The notes under the pieces were generated by a model that saw nothing but the letters and a program-made list of their open reading frames with translations, had not been told where the DNA came from and made no database searches. The position numbers and the translations under genes are program-made. A stretch of 64,000 nucleotides of DNA, from positions 101,873 through 165,872 of the forward strand of contig NMRA01000726.1 of assembly GCA_002633005.1 (NCBI GenBank), read 5' to 3'. This DNA comes from Phoronis australis (Eukaryota; Phoronida; Phoronidae). Of the stretch, positions 9,966 through 23,152 are shown piece after piece; position 1 is the stretch's first letter, and each line of letters starts with the position of its first letter.

Positions 9966-11107
9966 AAGGAAGGGTAGTTGGGGTAGTTGACTTGAAAAGA
10001 AGAATCGAACACACTGAACTTGACATTTAGACAGTGATTTTTAAAACGGAAGCATTCGACACATAAATCCGCTGCTTTAAGCAATTATGTTTCCTGAACT
10101 GCCAAAGCTTGTTTACTTTCTTTAGAACTTAATGCTTAGTATATATCAGTTCATATGAGTCTTTTTTGCGAAAGTTTCCAGGAAATTTTTCAATTGAGCG
10201 AACAATTACCCAATGTATGCATATGTGCACTAAACTTTTAACACTCCAGGAAATATTAAAAAATCATAAAATACTCACATGAAGGTTAAAGATACCTAAT
10301 TATGTTTCCTAAAACGCGTGAACATGACAATTCTCTTTAAAACTTTGTTAAAAAACTAACAAACTTAAGGTAATTGTTTGTCTGAATATAGTCCGGGCTC
10401 TGTTTGATGAAAGCTGAAGTCGCTAGTTTGATTGTTGGCATGACAACAACAGCATTGTTCCGCAAGCACCAACAGTATTGTTATTTCAGTCTAAGTTAAA
10501 ATAGCTTCATGAAATGCAGCCCAGATCTTCCTTGTTCTCAATTTTCAGGATGCTTGTCTTCAATTGTCTGGGGTATGCTACACCATTTTGCAATTGGGGC
10601 ATGTTATAAGAAACTTCTGGTGATTACTGTCTTGAGATTTTAACAGCACTCTCTACGCAAACAAACATGACAACCTATATGATACTTTATCAACCCTACG
10701 TCAGTTTTTTTTTGGCAAATTTATCACCAAGTAACGTTCAGTTATGTAAGTGGACAACCAACTTCAGTTGTTAATTTTCAATGAGAAGATTTTTACAAAA
10801 CAGAAAGTATTTTTGAAACACTCAAAATTTGAAACAGCTTTTTTTTCTCTCGAGTCTGGATCTAACTACAGTTTTAGAAGACAGGAGTCCATTTTATCAA
10901 AGATCGCAAGTTCAGTCAAAACAAAGACAATTCTAGGCACTTTACTTCAAATGCGAAGCTCTGTTCTTTAGAAGAGCAAAAATTTGCATCCGACTTAAAA
11001 TTTTACCAAAAGTGAATGTTTCAAGTGAAACTTAAGGCCTTCACAGTCACATAAACGTGTTGCGCGTCAAGTAAAATCAGTGACGGATTTTATTACGGGC
11101 TGGAAAT
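9966..11107 (+). other. Intergenic, 3' of VPS9 copy 1
   Basis: AT-rich sequence that would include the 3' UTR of copy 1. No second gene, RNA gene or clear repeat was seen. Confidence 0.4.
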
Positions 11108-12535
11108 ATGAACTTTAATGAAAAGGCCTTCCACACCAAAGTACATGGAATGACTGCTAAGGCCAGTACCCTATTTTGGTCTTACCTCATGGACCGAAAA
11201 CAGTGCTTCAGAGACTCAAACACTACTAGTCGTGGGACGAGACTTAATAGGGGTGTCCCCTACAATTCGGTGCTTTTTAATGTCTTCATCAATGATTTGT
11301 TCCTTTGTATCAATGATGATTGTAAGCAGTACAATCATGCTGATGACAACACTATCTCTGTACGTGGTCTTTGTCTGGATCAACTTGCCATTAAACTAAA
11401 GTAAAAGGTCAATCAGGTCACCTCATCGTTCGATGACAATTTTATGGAGGCCGATCCAGATAAATTCCTTTGATTGTCTTACACCGTTCGTACGTACAAT
11501 ACCGTTGGAAATTAATATTACAGGCTTCGTGATAAAATCCAAACCTCATGTCAATCTAGGCGTCGAGATTCCGTAAACGTTCGGGTTAACACCCTAGGTG
11601 GTTAAATTGGCAAACCCATAAAATCGGGAGTGGGCGATTAACCAGACATGGGCGATTAACCAGACATGGGCGCTTAAAACGTGAAATTTCAAGAAATCCA
11701 GGGTGGGCGGTTAACTGAACATGGGCGCTTATTACGACAGGCAACCGCCCTGGGCAGTTAAATCTTACCTCGTGATCTAAGTCCCCACAGCACACATGTA
11801 CTCGGAACGCGTAGCATTTTTCAATGTCACGTCACCACATGAGGGGGAAAAATGTCATAACAGCGGATGATCCCAACAAAGGTTCTATTGCCCTCAGATT
11901 AGTTATTCACTATTAAATTTACAGAATTGCTGAGTAATCGCCCCGTGCCGTCCTGCGGTCTTGTTACTTTGCCCTGTAGAGCGCAGACGACCAGTGACCA
12001 CGCAGCCTCAACTTTGATTGCTGCTATTTCAAGATGTGATCTTGCTAAAGTGCGCGCGTGCAAGCTTCACGCGTTGCAGAGGTCACCTCGTACTAGCTGT
12101 CAAGTTCATAGTCAGAGAGCAGTTGTAATAAAAGTTTGAAAAACTTAATTCAGATGTTGGTTTTTTTGTGTTTGGGATGTTTATAGTCGACACTCCATGA
12201 CTCAACTATTGACATTTTCAGCGTATGGTTCTGTGGCTAGCTGTTTTATCTCGACCGCCTGGCATTGCTCACTTGCCGTTGCGCCAAACATGCTCGGCAA
12301 AGAAGACAAGAATCGGGGTTAAATGTGGACGGTTAAATTGAAAATACAACTAAAGTAGGGGTGGCCCGTTAACTGAGCATGGGCGTTAACCCGAACGTTT
12401 ACAGTAATCATAGATTGACTTGCGATATCCACGTCTGTGAGGTTTGCAGAAAGACTGCTTCACCGAGCTTGTTGATCTTCAACAATTGTCATCCGCCATT
12501 CTAGACTTTACCTCAAGAATGGCAATTTTTAATTT
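11108..12535 (+). pseudogene. Non-LTR retrotransposon reverse transcriptase fragment, broken by an inserted element
   Basis: The frame from 11108 reads like the palm of a LINE-type reverse transcriptase: LFWSYLMDRKQCFRD, then RGVPYNSVLFNVFINDLFL (family form GVPQGSVLGPLLFxxFINDL), then YNHADDNTISV (catalytic Y/F-ADD box). A stop at 11402 is followed by further degenerate palm-like sequence (SSFDDNFMEADPDKFL, then VNLGVEI) up to 11570. After the inserted element the frame RLTCDIHVCEVCRK (from about 12411) continues the usual LTFxxHxxxxCxK motif. Stops, the lost QGS and the insertion make it non-functional. I see no endonuclease part. Confidence 0.8.
11571..12404. mobile_element. Long non-autonomous DNA element (CCGTAAACGTTCGGGTTAAC termini) inside the RT fragment
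   Basis: It begins CCGTAAACGTTCGGGTTAAC and ends with the inverted form GTTAACCCGAACGTTTAC (12387-12404), giving terminal inverted repeats of about 18-20 bases. Inside are several copies of a TGGGCGNTTAACYRRACA-like motif in both ends. A 103-bp relative with the same ends lies at 33658-33760. I see no transposase frame in it. It interrupts the reverse-transcriptase remnant and is therefore younger than it. Confidence 0.75.
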
Positions 12536-13155
12536 TTATGTTACGCTACTTCAACTGTAGTATTGTTTGTAGCTAAACACTCTCTAGCAAACTTGAAAAA
12601 CTTCTATACAGCAACAATTAACTTTCCAGACAACACTGTCAAGCTTCTATTATTGATGAAAAGTAAAGTTGGTGAGAAAAAGCCTTCTCTTGACTTACAT
12701 TGCTCTTCCTTGTCTGGGTAGTTAACGCACTAACAGGAATATCATCAAGCATCTGGCATCGATGGCACGTTTTACATTCAACGATTCTCAGAATTCTGAA
12801 ATGAAGCATCAAATATTGCCTTATAACAACATTCTAACTTGGTAGGACAGGATTTATTAAATAAGAATTATTCCAGGTCAAAAATAATTTCTGGTTCTGG
12901 TGTTTTTTGACAAATTGACGCAGTGGAGAAATATTTCAGTTTGTATTTGATATTTGTAGCCGTGGACTAGTGGCAACAGTGCATGCTAGGGAGTCTCAGT
13001 CATAATTTTGGGATTCGAGGGGGCAACTAGTGAGTATAGTATCTTGTAATTTCGCACACTGTTAAATAACGTAGAAAAAATATCTGAAACTAAATAAGGC
13101 GATCCAGATCTTCCCAAGGATACTATTGTTTCATGAAATGAAGAATATAAATCAG
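12536..13155 (+). other. Intergenic spacer
   Basis: Nothing supported except that 13068-13155 matches 36633-36730, part of a dispersed repeat that also includes the adjoining foldback arm. Confidence 0.4.
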
Positions 13156-13386
13156 TAAATAAAACAACAAGAATGGATCAAGTGAAATTTGAAATTTTCG
13201 GATGTAATAACTTCTTTTGTCAACAAAAACAGAAATAAAGTAAAATCAAACACAAAATGACAATTGACATATGAGATATTGTCATTTTGTGTTTGATTTT
13301 ACTTTATTTCTGTTTTTGTTGACAAAGGGAGTTATTACATCCGAAAATTTCAAATTTCACTTGATCCATTCTTGTTGTTTTATTTA
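13156..13386. repeat. Foldback element, ~109-bp arms, 13-base loop
   Basis: The sequence from 13156 to 13264 is repeated as its reverse complement from 13278 to 13386 with only a few mismatches; the loop is 13265-13277. The left arm with its flank also occurs at 36630-36840, there without the inverted partner. The structure fits a recently formed inverted duplication of a MITE end. A transcript through it would form a long hairpin. Confidence 0.85.
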
Positions 13387-14585
13387 CCAATTTATATTTG
13401 CACACTGTTACAAATTATGGGTGCCCTTCACACAAAAGGTCTTTGGAAATTGACAAGCAAGGTCAGTCGGCAAAGCAGTTCCTTGTCAACCCTGGTCTTA
13501 CTCTTACCAGGGGTTTTTGGTCCTGATTAAAAGATAACTGTTTATTACCCCCAATGATTTTTGACATAAAAATACTATTGCTCACATGTTGCACACACAA
13601 AAGAAGCCAGAATTAGTCATAAGGACCAGGCACACTGGTATAGCTATAGTAATCCCAAACAGTATGTAGGCCTAACATTCCTTAAGTTACAAAGTTGGGA
13701 AATCTGATGCAACGCACTGCCTACATTACAATGGATTGAATAATTATTATACATTTTGATGTTTTCTGCATAAACGGCAGATCCCATAAACGTTTCTTCA
13801 TCATCAGAAGCTTTTGTTGGCATAATAAGAATTAAGCTTTGACTTTGAGTTTGAGCAAAGCTGGTGACCATCATCTATGTTTTTAAATACTTCCAATGAA
13901 CAACACATAACTTATGTCCCAGAGTTAGAACTAAAGTTTAAATAAGTCAAGTTTTTAAATAGGTGAAATGGGAATTCATCGCAGTGGCAGCTTACGCGAC
14001 CCGGCTAAATGGAACTGTTCCAGTTTAGAGACAACCCAACCGGTACGCCTTTCACAACCTTTCAGCAGGTTCGTCAGCTGTGATTTTCACACTTCCGCAT
14101 CATGATTAACCAACTGCGCATGCTCATTTTTTATCAACAAGTTTGGCATGTTCGTCACTCTGCACGCGGAAGTCTTTTATCGTTGCCAAAAAAGCAAAAT
14201 ATAGGGTCAGATATGTATGTTTTCAACAGCACAAGATTTCGTTAATGCTTGGACAATATTGGTGTGAGTTAACGTAAGTATTTTGGGGCTCTTAAAACTT
14301 TCTGTTCCATCACCGGTCAGGTGACACTGACAGTGACAGGTTGTTGCGTCGTGACTGATCGTGAATGACTCGTCATAACTGACAACAGAGATTTGACGAT
14401 GGGTCAAACAGTTTTGTTTACATGAGTGCCCTCTAATTTGTGAGGTAAGCAGATGGTACGATTGTGTCCTTTGTCTCCCACCGAGTGTAGTTTACGAACA
14501 CGAAACTTTTTAAAAAGTTCCGATCAAGAAACTGACTTTTTATTTAACCGCATTTTATTTAACCACTGGTTTCAAACACAAGCGA

Positions 14586-14642
14586 CCTCAGCTTCTGATC
14601 GTCCCCAATATGTAGTGTATTGGGGACGATCAGAAGCTGAGG
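14586..14642. repeat. Perfect inverted repeat, 25-base arms, 7-base loop
   Basis: Arms at 14586-14610 and 14618-14642 are exact reverse complements (CCTCAGCTTCTGATCGTCCC at the left edge) around a TGTAGTG loop. A diverged single arm occurs at 54659-54690 (CAGCTTCCGATCGTCCCTAA). It is probably a small palindromic mobile element. Confidence 0.85.
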
Positions 14643-14886
14643 ACACCTGTGGTTTCAAATAGTTTCTTGATTTGATGACAAGTGATATCTGGTTATGAAC
14701 TGACACTGTTTACTGTTATAGATTCATATCATATGACAAGCTGGTCTAGGACTATAGCCATCCAGCTAGATTTGTACCAAGGCTACTAGGGCTATAACGA
14801 AAGTAGTGCCAGTAATTCTCTCCAAGAAGAAGTTAACATAACTTAAACATTGACATACTGTATGGTTATCGCGTGCAGTGAAAAAG

Positions 14887-15140
14887 TTAACGGTAACCAA
14901 TAAAGTGGAGTTGGAATTCCTCGACAAAATCAGCTGAATTCTCACAACTAAACTTCATCGAAGATAAATGTATATATAGATGTAGAAAGGACCAATGATG
15001 AAAGTAAGCGCTTTTTTAATTGAAAGTGTGGAATTTATTTTTGATGAGGGGAAAACTCAAAATCGGTGACCGGATTTGGGTTACCGCCCGTTTAAAATAC
15101 ATGTAACGAAATGAGTACAGAAAGCGAATGGACGTATTGT
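14887..15140 (+). repeat. Dispersed repeat, related copy at 19096-19345
   Basis: From GTTAACGGTAACCAATAAAG to GGACGTATTGTAG the sequence matches 19096-19345 at roughly 80 percent by eye, with shared landmarks CTTCATCGAAGATA and ACCGCCCGTTTAAAATACA. The higher divergence compared with the adjoining duplication suggests an older repeat family. Confidence 0.65.
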
Positions 15141-15169
15141 AGCCCCTAAATGGCCAACCGAGGGGCTAC
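15139..15169. repeat. Short hairpin GTAGCCCCT...AGGGGCTAC
   Basis: Nine-base perfect arms with a 13-base loop. It lies at the end of the dispersed repeat 14887-15140. Role unknown. Confidence 0.6.
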
Positions 15170-16215
15170 GTGTTGCCTAGAGTAAAACTAGACCGCTCTT
15201 TTACTTTTTTCTAATCGTAACTCGGCCTATTATACCTCGACCTCTTGGGTCAGTCGTATTATTTTTTGTGGTAGGTTAATTTGCATGTAGCTGAAGCAAT
15301 ATTTGTACAAGAATAAAATGAAAAAATGTAGCAAATTTTTTACAAAGTTCTAGAGTTGAGTGCCTTCATATCTTTCATTCACCACTTAATCTCCCAGGGC
15401 GACATGTTCTATTTGTGATTTCAAGGTCCTAATGTGAAAAGGGTAAAATAAATAACATAAATTCAAAGGATTTCCAGGAAAAGGTCCCAAATTCCGTATC
15501 CTACCCAACTATGGCTTTGTTGGTTACTGTGAATGAAGGCATCATTTTATACCATTTTTGGAAAAGGGATATTTGTAGGTGTTTGTGTATAGGACGAAAA
15601 TCGGTGAAAAGGATTGTTTCAGAGCATTTTCTGCGAAAAAGGTCAGGGTCATTTCAGAAACCTAAAATTTGTCGAAAGGAGTGAAATTATGACCCCCAGT
15701 TCATTCATGCATACTAGCCTTATACTACACAACCTGGTCACATGTAGTTATTGAATATTAGAATTTGTGTCTGATTTTAGATTCTACTGTAGTAGGTGTG
15801 TGTGTCTGGCAAAAGAATTTTAACCGCTGATTTGCTGATGTTCATGGGGACCTGGATAAGATAATCATACAGTACGCAATGCATGTTACAGGCATATCAC
15901 TTCAACTTCTAGATTGACAGGGTGGGCATTTTATTGTATCTGATTATTTATAAATTATCAAGTAGTTTTATTAATCAATTTGCAGTTGCATTTAGGTCAA
16001 TAAAAATGGGTGATTCACTCCATCAGACGCATTTGCACGAGGTGCACGTGACATGGGCAGCTTACACGGAGCAGCTCATCGGTACAAGAATGTGTGCAAA
16101 CACAACTGACATGGTGCAAACCGACACCACACAGGCCTTTATGCAGCGTATGTCCCTAGCACTAATATGGACACCCTAGAAAGGACACCCAATGTATCAT
16201 TTGGAGGCCCACTAT

Positions 16216-18730
16216 CAATAGGAACCTTTCAAGTTTGGACACACACATTGTAATGATCACTAGGAAGCCTATGAAGATTCACAGTAGCGGCTCTTTTTTC
16301 AAAGCAGAAAGAAATATACAATGTATAAGTATATACAATGTTGCTATGCTCATGCTTGGTTGATAGCATTGTAAAAGTCTTGGTATCCACAGTTTTTTTT
16401 TAGTAAATATGCTCACTACAGAAGGCTGTTTTATAAACTTAGATGTAAAAACCTTGGTCTATGCATTTTTTTTGTAAAAAAATCTGCGTGTTTGAGGGAA
16501 TTACTGGGGGTGGGGGGTTACGCATCAGAATCATGGACGCCCTGGAATATTGGGAACCCCATTTTGGACACCCTGTTTTCGAAATCCTGGATAAAGGCCT
16601 GCACCACGGCGGCCTTTTTTTGCCACCGGTTTGATAGGTAGGGCAAGTTCCACTTGATCAGTTGTTCCCATGTCAACTGCACATCTAAACATAAGATGGG
16701 GCAAGGTAGAAGTGAGATTATTGCACTTGCGTGGAATTAAGCATTTATATATAGGAATAGGATCACTTTATCACTTTGTTTTGGATTTTCGATGGCCATG
16801 GTTTATTCAAACATGCGCAGACAGTCTTCATAATTGATTGGCTTCCATGCAGATCTTGTTTTCAATAGTGTCTTACGGTATAACAGTAACTCAAGTGCAT
16901 CATCTCCCACCAGGCATGACAACTTGCACAGTGGCAACTGTTCCTTGTGTAAAAATGGCTATTGCCTCAAAAACGCCTTTTATTATTTAGGATATTAAAT
17001 TATGTGGTCATCAATAGAAATTTTAATTTTTCAACTGAACATATTTTGCTCCCTTGTTCATTCAGGTTCTGCTGAACAAATGTCATCCGTCAAGTGTTTC
17101 GCAGTCGAATTTATTTGTTGTTATTCAGGGTCGTCGATCATTTCAGTAATTATTTTCTTGGAAATATTTTATACAAACATGTTTAAAGCCTAACTTCAAC
17201 AGCATTTTGTTATTTTAGGTGTATTGGGCTAACCAGATAGTCCTAGGAAAGTTTTAGTAAAATAAGAAAATGTAATCCCGTTTAATGATAAGTGAAGCTG
17301 CCATTTCGTGCCATGTTGCGTCACCGTGAGATCCCAGCAAAAACAACGAACTGTTGTATTGAACAGGGGTCCGAATAGAACACCATTGTGTGCGAGTGTT
17401 ATTCGCTGCTGTTTGAATTAAAAGGTGATTCTGGAGGTGACGTAGACAAAAGCAAGCCAATAGCCTAACAGTTCGTATACATTTACCGATTTATGGCACT
17501 AGTGGGCTCAGAGCGATGCGCTTAACATACTGTATGAACCAAATTTACAGGTGTTACTGTTGAAGATAGGCTTTAATGTATATAAGTGATGTGATTTCTT
17601 CATTGTAATATGGTAACTGTTCACTTCATTGTTGTGGACTAACTTTGTACACTACTGTCATGTATGAACTGGGAGTAATATTGGTCCTATGTATGACTAA
17701 TCAGAATGTGTAAGAGTTACTCCAACACTATTTTCATGCTTGCAGTCATATTTATGACTTGTCATCATGATTGGCTTGGAGGAGGTAAGCAGTCCTTATA
17801 TTAGCTTGGAATTTTGTGTCCAGGGAGGTAAATTGTGGGTTTTGTTCATGCACAACAGTCCTTTTCAAAATGGCAGGCAAGGTCTCAGTGAAAGCAGTTC
17901 AGTTATGAATAGCTGAGCCCTGGATAAACGATTTTCTCCTGACTTTCATAGAACATGGGAGAAAATGGACAGTTGTCGTATCTGGCTTGGTATGCAAAAT
18001 TGTATATGATAATTAGAATGTTTTGCATTGAACTTGAAGCATTTAGAGTATTTTTTTAATTATGGGTTTTAATGTTAGGTATGTTTGTTTTATTGCAGAG
18101 TACTGTTTCATTGGATGATGGGTCAGTAGGATGTATTTCATCTTTCTACCCAGCAGTATTTCTTTCATGAGAAACTTCTCTGCCTGTTCTGTGCACAACC
18201 TGTACTATGTAGTCTCATCCACGTAATTTGTTTTACACTGGACACACTGCTGGTCTTCATACCGGGATTTTCTGTAGATCAACTCACCTGCTGAAACGCC
18301 CATGGGCATTTATTCAGAAAATTATGACGAATAGATGCTCATGGGGGTTTATTTGGGGCTACAACTTCTGGTGTCAAGTGTCCATATAGTGGGGTGTTTA
18401 TTCAGAAAATTTCCTCTTGAAAAGCCACTAAGCGTCAACTTTTGGTCACAAATTCAATTTTGTGGAGCATTTGTCATTTATAAAAACATGCAAGGTGCTG
18501 GAGAACTATGCATTTATTAACATAGAATTTAAAAGCACATTTTCAAGTAAAAATTGTCAAAGTCATGAAACCTACGACTTTCCGTTTACACGCCCCCCCC
18601 CCCTTTTCTGAATGAACACCAGGTGTTTATTTGGTGTTTTTAAAGTGTCTGAAATTTTTCATTTTCCAAATACCTGCCTAGGGGCTTATCTACGGAAAAT
18701 TCCGGTACTTCTCCTTACTCGCTACCCAGC
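16216..18730 (+). repeat. Large direct duplication, copy 1 (other copy 19561-21503), ends at an N gap
   Basis: Starting at TAGGAACCTTTCAAGTTTGG the sequence is repeated almost exactly at 19561-21503, ending at GCTACCCAGC just before the N at 18731. This copy has an extra ~545-bp segment (about 16748-17290) absent from the other and smaller indels near 17660. The abrupt end at the N suggests that two haplotypes were placed in series, although a real segmental duplication is possible. No gene is evident in either copy. Confidence 0.85.
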
Positions 18731-18731
18731 N
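18731..18731. other. Assembly gap (single N)
   Basis: One N marks a join exactly where the first copy of a 2-kb duplication stops. Order and distance across it should not be trusted. Confidence 0.95.
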
Positions 18732-19560
18732 TAAAATCAAATGAAACATGCATATGTGTACATGAAGTTATAATTAACACATACCCTGACTCTGGACACA
18801 ATTAAGTCTACAAATAACTTAAGCATATCAATGAAAACCTCGCGGTTCTCTCGAGTTTCTCTCACTGGCCGCCATTTTGCGGAAGTTACGTGAAATCACG
18901 CGTGTTGACGAACAAAAAGTCCAAGGGACACAAATCTTACAAATTTCACTTGATATTTTCTCATGCTATTTTGCAAGTGTCACGCGCCAGGTCACGCTCC
19001 AGATCTCGCGCTTCGCTCAGTCTCGCGCTAGCTTTTGCCTCATGCTCACCTGACTCACTTGAAATACTTAATTGTGCTTATCGCGCGCGCGGACAAAGTT
19101 AACAGTAACCACAAAGTGGAGTTGGAATTCTTCGCCAAAGTCACCTGAATTCCCGTATATATGCTTCATCGAAGATACGTTTAGAAGCAGAAAGAGTTAC
19201 TGAAGAAAGTAAGAGCCTTTTAGGTGGTAATTTTAGGTGCAGAATGTATTTTTGACGAGGTGAAAACTTTATCAGTGAGCGGATTTCGCCTTCCGCCCGT
19301 TTAAAATACACGGGATGAAATTAGTGCAGAACGCGATAGAACGTATTGTAGTGCAAATCTGAATTTCATTTGCCATAACAGCAATGCTTTTTGGACATTT
19401 TTCGAACTAAACGACTAAAAACTCGAAGACAATAACAGAATACACTCTGCTACCGTATTGGGCAAATGACCAAACGACAAGCTTTTGCCCCACTTCCCGT
19501 GACGTCACAGTTAAGTCTCACATAATCTCGCGTTACTGTTATAAACTCGCAAAAGGCCTA

Positions 19561-21503
19561 TAGGAACCTTTCAAGTTTGGACACACACATTGTAACGATT
19601 ACTAGGAAGCCTATGAAGACTCACAGTGGTGGCTCTTTTTTCAAAGCAGGAAGAAATATACAAAGTATATACAAAGTATATACAATGTTGCTATGCTCAC
19701 ACTTGGTTGATAGCATTGTAAAAGTCTTGGTCTACACAGTTTTTTTTTAGAAAAAATGCTCACTACAGAAGGCTATTTTGTAAACTTAGATGTAAAAACT
19801 TTGGCTGATGCATTTTTTGTAAAAAAATGTGCATGTTTGGGGGGATTACTGGGGGTGGGGGGGGGGTTACGCGTCGGAATTATGGACGCCCTGGAATATT
19901 GGGAACCCCATTTTGGACACCCTATTTCCGAAATCCTGGATAAAGGCCTGCACCACAACGGCCCTTTTTTGCCACACCTTTGATAGGTAGGGCAAGTTCC
20001 ACTTGTCAGTTGTTCCCATGTGAACTGCACATCTAAACAAGGTAGAAGGGAGATTATTACACTTGCGTGGAATTAAGCATTTAAGTGAAGCTGCCGTTTC
20101 GTGCTATGTTGCGTCACCGTGAGATCCCAGCAGAAACAACGAACTGATGTATTGAACAGGGGTCTGAATAGAACACCATTGTGTGAGAGTGTTATTCGCT
20201 GCTGTTTGAATTAAAAGGTGATTTTGGAGGTGACGTAGACAAAAGCAAGCCATTAGCCTACCAGTTCGTTACATTTACCAATTTATGGCACTAGTGGGCT
20301 CAAAGCGATGCGCTTAACATACTGTATGAACCAAATTTACAGGTGTTACCGTTGAAGATAGGCTTTAATGTATATAAGTGATGTGATTTCTTCATTGTAA
20401 TATCATAATGGTAACTGTTCACTTCATTGTTGTGGACAAACTTTGTACACTACTGTCATGTATGACTAATCAGAATGTGTAACCAGTTACTCCAACATTA
20501 AATTCATGCTCACAATCATATTTATGACTTGTCATCATGATTGGCTTGGAGGAGGTAAGCAGTCCTTACGGTATATTAGCTTGGAATTTTGTGCCCAGGG
20601 TGGTAAATCCTGGGTTTTGTTCACGCACAACAGTCCTTTTCAAAATGGCAGGCAAGGTCTCAGTGAAAGCAGTTCAGTTATGAATGGCTGAGCCCTGGAT
20701 AAATGATTTTCTCCTGACTTTCATTGAACATGGGAGAAAATGGACAGTTGTTGTATTTGACTTGGTATGCAAAATTGTATATGATTATTAGAATGTTTTG
20801 CATTGAATTTGAAGCATTTAGAATAATTTTTGAATTATGAGTTTTAAAGTTGGGTATGTTTGTTTTATTGTAGAGTACTGTTTCATTGGATGATGGGTCA
20901 GTAGGATGTATTTCATGTTTCTACCCAGCAGTATTTCTTTCATGAGAAACTTTTCTGCCCGTTCTGTGCACAACCTGTACTATGTAGTCTCTTCCACGTA
21001 ATTTGTTGTACACTGGACACACTGCTGGTCTTCATACCGGGATTTTCTGTAGATCAACTCACCTGCTGAAACGCCCATGGGCATTTATTCAGAAAGTTAT
21101 GACGAATAGATGCTCAAGGGGGTGTATTTGGGGCTACAACTTCTGGTGTCAAGTGTCCATATATTGGGGCGTTTATTTGGAAAATTTCCTCTTGAAAAGC
21201 CACTAAGCGTCAACTTTTAGTCACAAATTCAATTTTGTGGAGCATTTGTCATTTATAAAAACATGCAATGTGCTGGAGAACTATGCATTTATTAACATAG
21301 AATTTAAAAGCACATTTTCAAGTAAAAATTGTCAAAGTCATGAAACCTACGACTTTCCGTTTACACGCCCCCCCCCCTTTTCTGAATGAACACCAGGTGT
21401 TTATTTGGTGTTTTTAAAGTGTCTGAAATTTTTCATTTTCCAAATACATGCCTAGGGGCTTATCTACGGAAAATTCCGGTACTTCTCCTTACTCGCTACC
21501 CAG
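19561..21503 (+). repeat. Large direct duplication, copy 2 (other copy 16216-18730)
   Basis: Near-identical partner of 16216-18730, lacking the ~545-bp segment. Unlike copy 1 it continues without a break into new sequence at 21504 (CTGAAACAGG), as expected if this is the haplotype that reads through. Confidence 0.85.
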
Positions 21504-23152
21504 CTGAAACAGGTAACCTACTTCATAGAGATAGTAGATGGTTTTTGTTTTCATTAAAAATGCAAATCTTGGCTGTCTCACAGTCAGATTTTTCTTTGTC
21601 CTCCCCTCGTCTTATTTCTGTATTCACGTCCAGGTAATAAACCCCTCTAGCGCTCTCTGGGCTTAACTCCAATTATTGTAGGTTATATTTTTCTTAGATA
21701 AACATTAAAAACCTGTGATGACATTCATTGAGCACTGACCCAGTAGAGGTTTCAGTTTTCAGTCGCTCCTTTTATTTGAAGAAGCACTTTGGCTGCTGTT
21801 GTCCCTTGCATTAAGTGCACAGTACTGCAGTATCTCACAATGTCAACTTTTAGACAAATTCGGAACATCGTATCTCGGGCTGGTTGTAGTTACATGAAAC
21901 TTTCAGATATTATACCTTGTGTTCTCCAAAAGACTATGAGGAATTGTTTTTTAGTTCCTCTTCTGCATCAAGAGCTATCAAAAATAGGACTTATATATGA
22001 TTTTATGAACAAAAATTTAATAAGGACTAAAGAGTAATAACTTAGAAAACTGTAACATTGTTTTCCAAGTTTTTTTCATTTATGTCATACTCATTTGGTC
22101 ATGTTATTGATTCTGTTGTTGTGCTATGAATGTTGTTTTCTTTTTTACAAAATTTTCCTAAAAAAGAAAAGTCCTGTGACCTAATTAGTGGCAATGTGGT
22201 TTAGAAGTCAATATGAACTTCCACGGAATTTATGCTTTGCTGAGGTAGCTTTGTAGATATTTGGCTCAATGTAGACTTGGCAATGATGTCCTACATGGGC
22301 TTATGTTAATGAGCTCATGTAAGTTGCTCTGCTCATACATTTACTTTTGCAATGCATGCACATGAAAATGAAAAATAAAAATGTGAGTGAGGCACAATGA
22401 AACTTTCTTCGCCTTTCCTTAAGTCCACTCAGGAATGTGTTTACATGTAGAAAACTAAGTCAATCATAGTAGACACTTTTTTATATTTTCTAAGGAAGAG
22501 CAATGACTTCAGGATGTGGGTAGTGTTTTTGTAACTGACTCACTGGGTTACTCATCAGCATTAGGTTTGATATTGCCTGTCACATTTACAGTGTGTTTGT
22601 TGCCAGTCAACCGTTTGACTTGGAATGACGTCACACATTGCGGGTATTTTCACGTGCTGAAAAGACAAAATCGGGAGCGCTTTTGATCCAAATGTTATGA
22701 ACGAATGTTAGTTATAAAAGCAGGAGACCAGAAGTCAGGGTCAGACAAGTTTTATTGTGCCTCACTCAGCCTTATTTTGTTGGGATTTGCATTATAATTT
22801 GGTAAAACTTTAATTCACGTTAGAATTACAACGGGGGGAGGGGGGAGGCGAGGGGGTGGAACATTTAAATGTAAAAGTGGCAATGGTGTGCATATATGAG
22901 TTGGGACAAGTGCTCAATGGATAGGAAGAATTATGGGTAAAATTTACCACAAAACCATAGAGGGTGCTATAGTATTCATGTAAGTGTTGCACCTTTAAAG
23001 TGGAACTTGCACACTAATTCTTTATCTCTGTGATTGGTTGGCCAAGTTAGTTAGAAAAACAACATATATCGATGATGTGAATATGAGGTAGGTTGAAAAT
23101 TGCTAAAGGTTTTTTAATACAAGTTTTTTGTATAAAACGATCCGCCGCAAGT
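21504..23152 (+). other. Intergenic spacer
   Basis: No exon or RNA gene supported. Short open frames (for example 21789-22037) show no conserved motif or splice context. Confidence 0.4.
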
